A stretch of DNA of 64,000 nucleotides from Cyanophora paradoxa (Eukaryota > Glaucocystophyceae > Cyanophorales > Cyanophoraceae): the NCBI GenBank assembly GCA_004431415.1, contig QPMI01000158.1:1-64000 (forward strand), given 5' to 3'. Shown here piece by piece: positions 58,521 to 64,000 of the stretch. The notes below the pieces were generated by a model that was not told the origin of the DNA, searched no databases, and was given only the letters and a program-made list of their open reading frames with translations. Within the stretch, counting starts at the first letter, position 1. The number at the start of each line of letters is the position of its first letter. The position numbers and the translations under genes were made by a program.

Positions 58521-59220
58521 TCAGAAAAACGAGTCGAGGCTGCGGACTGCCTTCGGGCGTGGAATCGGGAGGGGCATCGAGCGGGTGAGAGAGGGCCGGA
58601 AGGAGCCGAGGAGCGGCGCCGGCGAGGCGCGCGCGCGCTCGCTCTCCGGATCCGAGCCCGAGCCGCGGCGGGCGGCGGAGGCGCTCCGCGGCTTGCAGCG
58701 GTAGTCGCGGTCGTACTCCTCTTCGGACTCGGCATCGGAGTCTGAAGACGAGGCGGATCCGCGGCGGCCGCCCAGCCTCGCGGCCAGGGCGAGCAGGGGC
58801 GACACGCTCGCCGTCGGGCGCTCTGACTCCTCCTCGCCGCTCGACTCCTCCTCCTCCAGCTCGATCCAGAAGACCGCTGCGGCGAAATACCAAGTCAGAC
58901 TGGCAGCGGAGGGGGGGGGGGGTTGGGGTTGGGGAGGGGGGTTGGGGGTGGGGGTGGAAGGGGGGGGGGGGGGGGGGGGGGGCGAAGGCGGACCCGAGTA
59001 GGCGGGGCAGGAGGCGGGGATGCTGCTCCGGTTGTGGGAGGCGGAGGCGCAGGGCGGGGGCAGGCTCAGGTCCTCCGGGAAGTGGCTGGGGCGGCTGGGC
59101 GCCGCCTCCGCCGACTTGGACTGGCTCGCCCTCCGGTTCGCGATCGACTGCGAGGGCGCCCGCGGCCGCAGCAGCGGGGCCCCGACGGCGGCCGTCGGGT
59201 GCGGCCCGTCGACGGGCGTC
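58521..59220 (-). pseudogene. Unknown gene, copy 3, cut by element insertion
   Basis: The last exon, poly-G intron and part of the Ser/Pro-rich exon match copy 1 closely, including the C-terminus VRSLDSFF with a stop at 58521. The match stops at GACGGGCGTC (59220), where copies 1 and 2 continue GAGATCGCCC. The two upstream exons are missing from this window. They may lie beyond the far end of the inserted element. The gene is therefore interrupted here. Confidence 0.8.
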
Positions 59221-59248
59221 ACACATATACAACTCCCGGCTTTTAGAC
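59221..59248 (+). repeat. Edge inverted repeat, left arm (28 bp)
   Basis: This begins ACACATATACAACTCCCGGC at the host junction and is the exact reverse complement of 59501-59528. It may be the tip of the element's terminal inverted repeat. Confidence 0.9.
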
Positions 59249-59500
59249 CTCGGCTTATTTAAATTGATCTTGTTAGTATATAACCTGTATTTATAATATA
59301 TCTATCGTGAATATGTGTGTATTTTATCGGTGATTTGTATTTATTTTATCGTGGGTTATAACTTCTTTTTAATAAAATATGTGAAATATGTATAGTTTAT
59401 GTGAAGTTTAGCTATATTCTCGATGAGTAGACTTATATATCTCGTGAGTTTTATTATATTAGAGGTGTGACTCAACTTAGTTTAATTATAACTTGCCTCA

Positions 59501-59528
59501 GTCTAAAAGCCGGGAGTTGTATATGTGT
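59501..59528 (-). repeat. Edge inverted repeat, right arm (28 bp)
   Basis: Exact inverted match to the first 28 bases after the host junction. The two arms enclose a 308-bp AT-rich unit that could itself be a MITE-like element or a subterminal fold-back. Confidence 0.9.
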
Positions 59529-59692
59529 GTTTGTTCTGAATTTTCAATATAAAAGCGACGATCACGCGCCGTTTCATCATAAACAACTACCATGAGCTGC
59601 ATGGAACGTTCTGCATGCGGCTCTCTATAAAACAAAGTAGATCTATGATATATTATGATTGATTGTTTTGTTTTTTAATTGGTCTTATTCAG

Positions 59693-59782
59693 TGTTACAG
59701 GTGTTACAGGTTTATCCCAAAGTCCGCCAAGGAGTGGGGTCTTGGTTCCCGAGTTTGGGCAAGACCTGTAACACCTGTAACA
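59693..59782. repeat. 90-bp hairpin with 19-bp perfect arms
   Basis: TGTTACAGGTGTTACAGGT (59693-59711) pairs exactly with 59764-59782. The loop has further short complementary pieces (CCCAAA/TTTGGG, CCAAG/CTTGG). Each arm is itself a direct repeat of TGTTACAGG. Confidence 0.9.
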
Positions 59783-59924
59783 ACGTAAACAATTATCATG
59801 TGCTGTATGAAACATGTCGCGCGCATCGAGAGTGTGCGGCGCACTGTGCGGCGGACTGTGCGCAACGTAAATGTATGAGTTTCGCATCGAGATCGATCGG
59901 CTACTCATAGGAAACTACGCAATC

Positions 59925-60180
59925 TATCGCAACTACTCAAAGAAACTACGCAATTTAATACCGGGAACTACTGAAAAGATACCAAAACTACGCAACTACG
60001 CAACTTTCTGAAAAAGTCTGAGATTCGGGGCGGGAAAAATTTAGAAAAGTGTAAAACTTGCGTAGTTGCGTAGTTTTGGTTTCGTTTGCGTAGTTTTGGT
60101 TTCGAATTGCGTAGTTTTTCAGGGTAAGTTGAGTAGTTTCAAGTAGTTTATATATATATTATAAAGTAGTTTCTTATTAA
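59925..60180. repeat. CTACGCAA fold-back module 1
   Basis: Left half has repeats of AACTACGCAA; right half has TTGCGTAGTT. A 23-bp perfect stem joins 59981-60003 and 60058-60080. It is followed by GTAGTTT-rich sequence. Related to module 2. Confidence 0.85.
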
Positions 60181-60339
60181 TATCAATATGATTCTATGAT
60201 ATATACCATGAGTTCACTACTGAAAAGAGCGCCGGCATGCTACAAAGGAAAGCTACGCGATCGTTTCGCACTGCAACACGACCGTTTTATAGGCTACGCA
60301 ATTGTTTCGCACCGAAATGCATGCGGGCAATCGGAGACT

Positions 60340-60615
60340 ACGCAAAATAATTAACTACGCATGAAAACTACGCAATCTGATCGCTTTTAATACCGAAAAC
60401 TACGCATTTAATACCAAAACTACGCAACTACGCAACTTTCTGAAAAAGTTTGAGAGTAGGGGTGGAAAAAAATTAGAGAAGTGAAAAACTTGCGTAGTTG
60501 CGTAGTTTTGGTATTAAATGCGTAGTTTGCGGTATTAATTTGCGTAGTTTAACATAGGTAGTTGAGTAGTTTAAAGTAGTTTTTATTAATTATAAAGTAG
60601 TTTATTATTTATCTT
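60340..60615. repeat. CTACGCAA fold-back module 2
   Basis: A 39-bp perfect stem joins 60397-60435 and 60490-60528 and extends with one mismatch to about 49 bp. It has the same motif vocabulary and order as module 1 (CTACGCAACTACGCAACTTT, CTGAAAAAGT, TTGCGTAGTTGCGTAGTTTT), so the modules are duplicated copies. Confidence 0.88.
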
Positions 60616-60949
60616 ATTGTTATCAGTCTGAGACTCTATGAAAATCGATTGACCTTAGTGTGAAACAGTGCGCCCCGCCCACTATGCAAGATACATGCCA
60701 ACAACATGCGAGTTCTATGAAAACAAAAACGATTTAGTCATGTATATATTTCGTATATATGTCTGAACCTCCGTCTAAGATATTCCGCACAACTCTGAAT
60801 TTGTTTTGTCTTTTTGTTTTTTTCGCATATGACGACATATACATATATATACCGGCGTCACCGACATATTCGGGGTCATCACATCGCGGCGATTCCGAAA
60901 ACATATAGCATGCCACAAAGTAGTATTTTATGGATTTTTCTCCATTGTA

Positions 60950-61235
60950 ATACTTTGTTCGCGCATTCTGATGCGATTACAAATCGCATTCAGAAGGTAT
61001 AGCTAAAATTACTTCGTTCGCGCAATATGATGCGATTACAAATGTATTTCAGATTTTTGAGATTTCCCATTCATAAAGTGTAGGCAACTTTACTTCGTTC
61101 GCGCGTTCTGATGCGATTACAAATGTATTTCAGATTTTTGAAATTTCTTATTCATAAAGTGTAGGCAACTTAACTTCGTTCGCGCGTTCTGATGCGATTA
61201 CAAATCGGTTACAAACCGGTTACAAACCGGTTACA
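60950..61235 (+). repeat. Tandem array of ACTTCGTTCGCGC units
   Basis: Four units beginning near 60951, 61010, 61091 and 61172 share ACTTCGTTCGCGC and TGATGCGATTACAAAT. The last full ones repeat every 81 bp with TTTCAGATTTTTGA and TTCATAAAGTGTAGGCAACT. A short GGTTACAAACC triple repeat follows at 61206-61235. Confidence 0.85.
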
Positions 61236-61426
61236 ATGGCTTCGACCAATCACGACTCCCCACCAAATTACTTAATTGTTTGTTATTATTTTTGACTCGG
61301 GGCTCTAACTTTTAGTCTTACTTTTAGTAAGCCTCTGACTCGGTGAGCCGCTGAGCCAATTCGGCGGTCGGCGGTAGCCTATATACTATGATACTTGCCA
61401 GTTGCATTTTTTGAGTTGCAAAGTTG

Positions 61427-61552
61427 GAGTCCCGAGTCCCGAGTCCCGAGTCCCGAGTCCCGAGTCCCGAGTCCCGAGTCCCGAGTCCCGAGTCCCGAGT
61501 CCCGAGTCCCGAGTCCCGAGTCCCGAGTCCCGAGTCCCGAGTCCCGAGTCCC
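61427..61552 (+). repeat. (GAGTCCC)18 minisatellite
   Basis: Eighteen uninterrupted 7-bp GAGTCCC units. The array is open in several frames, because seven bases times three gives a 7-residue period, which creates artefact ORFs on both strands. Confidence 0.95.
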
Positions 61553-61920
61553 GACTCGATAACACAGGCGATCGCGACTTCGCGGAGACCCCCTTCCGTT
61601 TTCCCCGCATAACTTTGGACAGCAAGCCGATCTCGGCGCGCTTTCAATTGCTACGTGCTCACAACTTGCTTCCGGGCATGATGGTGCTAGTTTGACTAGC
61701 TTAGTCGCCGGGCGCGCAAAACCCCAGTTCGACTTCTACACAAGTGCCCGAAAACCGAGGTGTCCCCTACGTCGCGCGCGCCGGCGCGCGTTCCCGTAAG
61801 GCTCCACTAGTCATACTTTGCATCCGCGTGCGCATAGAGTAGTTCTACACTACTACAAAGTGGCGCGGTCTGATTCGCAAAGCGCGCGATTTGGCGGCTA
61901 CGAAAGCACCGCGGCGCCTA
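61553..61920. other. Spacer downstream of integrase
   Basis: No gene recognised. It is more GC-rich than the repeats to the left, with a GCGCGCGCCGGCGCGCG palindrome near 61773-61789. It probably holds the integrase 3' end signals. Confidence 0.4.
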
Positions 61921-63405
61921 CTACTTCCGTGGTCTCAGAGTCGCTTTTCGATCGCCATTAGCTACCGGCGCTACCGTTGCTACTTTTCTACTACTTCTTA
62001 ATGTAGCTTTGGTTTCCGGCGCTTTATAGCTCTCAGTTTGATTAGAGAACGACTTATACCATCGTTGGCTATTCACGCCGCCGGATAGCTTAGGCTCCGC
62101 GGCGGTTACTAGCCGCTGTAATTCTTTATTTACGCGTTTCTCTTTTTGCACTCGATCTTCTAATAGAGAGCCTTGCGGCACAGTCGCGGCGGCTTCTATG
62201 CCCTCTCTACGCAATTGCGCGTCGACGCGCGCCTCGTCCTTTGCCGCCTCTAATGCATCTACTGTGGGCGCCATTAGGTAATCGACCGCCTGAACCGGTA
62301 AAAGCTCGTGGAAGGCAAAGCGACCCTCTACGCGATTGCCGTCCGGATCAGTTAGCATAAACTTATAGCCCTCGCGCGCGGCGACAGTATATACGATTCG
62401 GCTCCAATTGTTACCGCCCTTAGCGAATGGCGTCTTCTCGATCCGTAGCCTTACTGACATGCCCGGCTGAATCTGATCCAAATAAGCTATCGATTTCTTG
62501 AATTTCGCATCTTCTTTTTGAACTATGAGCTTATAGTGACTCTCGTTGGTCTCGGCAGGCATATAGCCGGTCGCAGAGTGCACCGTATTATTATAGTTAT
62601 ATTCCAGAGACGAAAGGACATCTATAAATCGCGCCGTATTATTCGCGATGCAGTAGCTCGTGATCAGCCGCCGCATTTGCTTGTTAAATGCTTCTATGCG
62701 CCCTTGCGCGCGATGGTCGGCTGTGTCCGCTATCTGATGCTCGATAAACTGATTCTCGAAATATTCTCTTAACAGGCTATTAGTGAATTCTGAGCCGCGG
62801 TCGCTTTGAATCTTAAAAATTGGTCTCGGCGCCTTATTTTGCAGCTGTATAAAGGCGGCTAAGGTCGACGCCGCGGACTTATCCCGCATCGGTATAATAT
62901 AGCCGACCCGCAACGTGTTCTCCATCCCAGTTAAAAACGCTTGGTAGCCGTCATTATACTTAGCATACGCCGGAAAGAATAGCAGATCAATTACGTAGGT
63001 ATCGAGAGGCTGTCGGATCGGTATAGCCGGGTCTCGTTTGCGGGATAGGTGCGGCGCATTAATCTGAACGACCTCTTGCCGGCTATACCACTCTTGCAAT
63101 TTCTTATAATTCTCGTCCGGCAGCTCTTGCCGTAGCTTAGTGATCCCTTTGAAACCGGTTTGCGGATCGTAGAATTTACGCGCGATTTTCGATTCCTCCG
63201 GGACAGCAAGGGCTACGGGCACGTCGCGGGGCACCAAAGCCTTTAAATCAGACCGCTTTACTATGCGGCTCTCTTTATTCTCTTTCGGCACGGGGATCGG
63301 CAATGTGCTCCCCTCTAAATCTTGCGATCGTCTTACTATTGGCGGTCTTGACATCCTTGTCATCAGACAATAAAAAAGATCAATGTAACATTTTACTCGC
63401 ACCAA
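61921..63405 (-). CDS. rve-type DDE integrase
   Basis: This is a retroviral-like integrase of the kind carried by Polintons, Polinton-like viruses and some virophages; it would join element ends to host DNA. The catalytic core has the first Asp in DTYVIDLLFFPAYAK, the second in FKIQSDRGSEFTNSLLREYF and the Glu in AQGRIEAFNKQMRRLITSY, with spacing normal for rve. DVLSSLEYNYNNTVHSATGY follows, matching the usual YN...H...TG.P motif. A C-terminal segment (PGMSVRLRIEKTPFAKGGNN and YKFMLTDPDGNRVEGRFAFH) looks like an SH3/chromo-like tail, ending with a Lys/Arg-rich stretch. An HHCC zinc finger is not evident. The frame opens at 63405, but a Met at 63354 (MSRPPIVRRSQDLEG) is a likelier start. No frameshift is visible, so it may be functional. 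Confidence 0.85.
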   Translation of the reverse strand: MVRVKCYIDLFYCLMTRMSRPPIVRRSQDLEGSTLPIPVPKENKESRIVKRSDLKALVPRDVPVALAVPEESKIARKFYDPQTGFKGITKLRQELPDENYKKLQEWYSRQEVVQINAPHLSRKRDPAIPIRQPLDTYVIDLLFFPAYAKYNDGYQAFLTGMENTLRVGYIIPMRDKSAASTLAAFIQLQNKAPRPIFKIQSDRGSEFTNSLLREYFENQFIEHQIADTADHRAQGRIEAFNKQMRRLITSYCIANNTARFIDVLSSLEYNYNNTVHSATGYMPAETNESHYKLIVQKEDAKFKKSIAYLDQIQPGMSVRLRIEKTPFAKGGNNWSRIVYTVAAREGYKFMLTDPDGNRVEGRFAFHELLPVQAVDYLMAPTVDALEAAKDEARVDAQLRREGIEAAATVPQGSLLEDRVQKEKRVNKELQRLVTAAEPKLSGGVNSQRWYKSFSNQTESYKAPETKATLRSSRKVATVAPVANGDRKATLRPRK

Positions 63406-63426
63406 ACAATAGAAGGTATTGTTTAT

Positions 63427-63687
63427 TTACGGTAAATTGGGACAGAATATATTGGCAACGATTCTATTAGGATTACTAACGTCAGTATACCACATTCGGC
63501 TAACGCGACTCCATTTCGCTCCATTGTCTTTTAAGAATTTACGCAAGGTGGTGCGGCGGGTAATTTGCAGTCCATGCTCTTCAAACTTCTTATGATATGT
63601 GGACAGATTGCGTTTAACATTGAAATAGATAAGCTGTATCGACTGTGGTTCGTGCTCACGCTTTATGGCTTTGATTACATCAGTCAT
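63427..63687 (-). CDS. Unknown 86-aa protein of the element
   Basis: A small basic protein (MTDVIKAIKREHEPQSIQLI to NRIVANIFCPNLP). I do not recognise it. LRKFLKDNGAKWSRVSRMWY suggests a short helical plus aromatic region, but no known motif. It lies 73 bp upstream of the likely integrase start, on the same strand, and 17 bp downstream of the next ORF. This compact spacing is typical of viral or transposon genes and the main reason to call it real. Confidence 0.55.
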   Translation of the reverse strand: MTDVIKAIKREHEPQSIQLIYFNVKRNLSTYHKKFEEHGLQITRRTTLRKFLKDNGAKWSRVSRMWYTDVSNPNRIVANIFCPNLP

Positions 63688-63704
63688 CTTATATTGTGTG
63701 CATC

Positions 63705-63968
63705 TTACGAGACGCCAGAAATCCAGAACAGGTTGATATCCTCCTCGTCTTCATCATTTACTTTCTTGATGGTATACTTATAGGATATCTCATCGTTGGA
63801 TGCTCTTACATACGCAAACACATTATTTATTGATCGAATGACTATCTTGTGCGGTTCTTCAATAAAGAAACCAATAGATTGAATATCGGCTCTACGAAAG
63901 AGTGTATTTACAAAGGTAAATGGCATGCGATCAGTATCAAATGAAAAGAGGATATCAAATAGTTCCAC
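63705..63968 (-). CDS. Unknown 87-aa protein of the element
   Basis: Starts at 63968 (MELFDILFSFDTDRMPFTFV) and ends INLFWISGVS. No family recognised. It is rich in hydrophobic beta-type stretches (HKIVIRSINNVFAYVRAS) with an acidic patch (NDEDEED). Same strand as the integrase with tight spacing. The element continues beyond the window, so more genes should lie upstream. Confidence 0.55.
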   Translation of the reverse strand: MELFDILFSFDTDRMPFTFVNTLFRRADIQSIGFFIEEPHKIVIRSINNVFAYVRASNDEISYKYTIKKVNDEDEEDINLFWISGVS

Positions 63969-64000
63969 GGTGCTAAATGATAGATCCGAAAGAGGATAAA

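Larger units (their letters stand above)
59221..64000. mobile_element. Integrated Polinton-like/virophage-like element (left part)
   Basis: Sequence changes at 59221 from GC-rich host DNA to AT-rich DNA that continues to the window end. The insertion point is fixed by comparison with two uninterrupted paralogues of the host gene. The left 2.7 kb is non-coding and full of inverted and tandem repeats, as might be found in long terminal inverted repeats. Then follow closely packed minus-strand genes, starting with an rve-type integrase, as in Polintons, Polinton-like viruses and Mavirus-type virophages. No capsid, packaging ATPase or DNA polymerase is seen within the part available, so the exact class is open. 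The target-site duplication cannot be seen without the right end. Confidence 0.7.

Noticed and set aside
59659-59910. 83-codon ORF in the element
   Set aside because: It runs straight through the perfect hairpin at 59693-59782 and has no protein-like features.
60950-61235. Possible CRISPR array
   Set aside because: Units are 60-81 bp with similar sequence throughout, no unique spacers, no cas genes, and the context is eukaryotic.
61324-61695. ORFs with 7-residue repeats (GLGTRDS, PSPESRV) on both strands
   Set aside because: Produced by the (GAGTCCC)18 minisatellite, which is open in several frames.
61725-61800. tRNA-like stretch (CAGTTCGACTTC)
   Set aside because: Only a T-loop-like piece; no acceptor stem or anticodon arm could be formed by eye.

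Overview
This window looks like nuclear DNA of a unicellular alga or related protist. It is mostly very GC-rich, and its genes are split by many short introns. Exons can be joined by protein homology in at least ten genes: eL34, a YVH1-type phosphatase, a BRD8-like SANT-bromodomain protein, a TMEM94-like P-type ATPase, a DMT/TPT transporter, a TRP-like ankyrin channel and others. Besides GT-AG introns, many have GC donors (for example 842-919, 1063-1123, 3031-3093, 3199-3264, 3382-3450). Together with the GC content this makes a haptophyte-like alga my best guess; a pelagophyte is also possible. No rRNA, tRNA, CRISPR array or prokaryotic operon was recognised. All gene ends below come from splicing by eye.

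Layout. 1-1.25 kb: 3' part of a short-chain dehydrogenase. 1.9-4.2 kb: nucleotide-sugar/triose-phosphate-type transporter. 4.9-5.6 kb (-): ribosomal protein eL34. 6.1-8.4 kb: bZIP factor. 9.3-11.0 kb (-): disordered protein. 11.7-13 kb (-): class I O-methyltransferase. 13.9-20.9 kb (-): large ankyrin/TRP-like channel. 21.4-23.1 kb: alpha/beta hydrolase. 23.2-24.9 kb (-): YVH1/DUSP12. 25.2-26.7 kb: acidic zinc-finger protein. 27.3-31.1 kb: Kelch-coiled coil-RING protein. 31.4-34.4 kb (-): BRD8-like protein, divergent from a 12.6-kb TMEM94-like gene at 34.7-47.3 kb.

47.3-59.2 kb is a rearranged duplication zone. It holds scrambled copies of the TMEM94 3' end, three copies of an unknown minus-strand gene, AT-rich spacers, and an exact 797-bp direct repeat separated by a 118-bp inverted copy of part of itself. 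Comparing paralogous copies shows a striking mutation signature: a trinucleotide X is replaced by X-X'-X, where X' is its reverse complement. This adds 6 bp and creates hexamer palindromes. I found 18 paralogue-supported sites with many different X. I know of no described process that does this.

At 59,221 the third copy of the unknown gene is cut, and AT-rich DNA begins that runs to the window end. It has a 28-bp inverted repeat at its edge, several fold-back modules, tandem arrays, a retroviral-type (rve) DDE integrase and two small same-strand ORFs. This is most simply the left part of an integrated Polinton-like virus, virophage-like element or Maverick whose right end lies outside the window.
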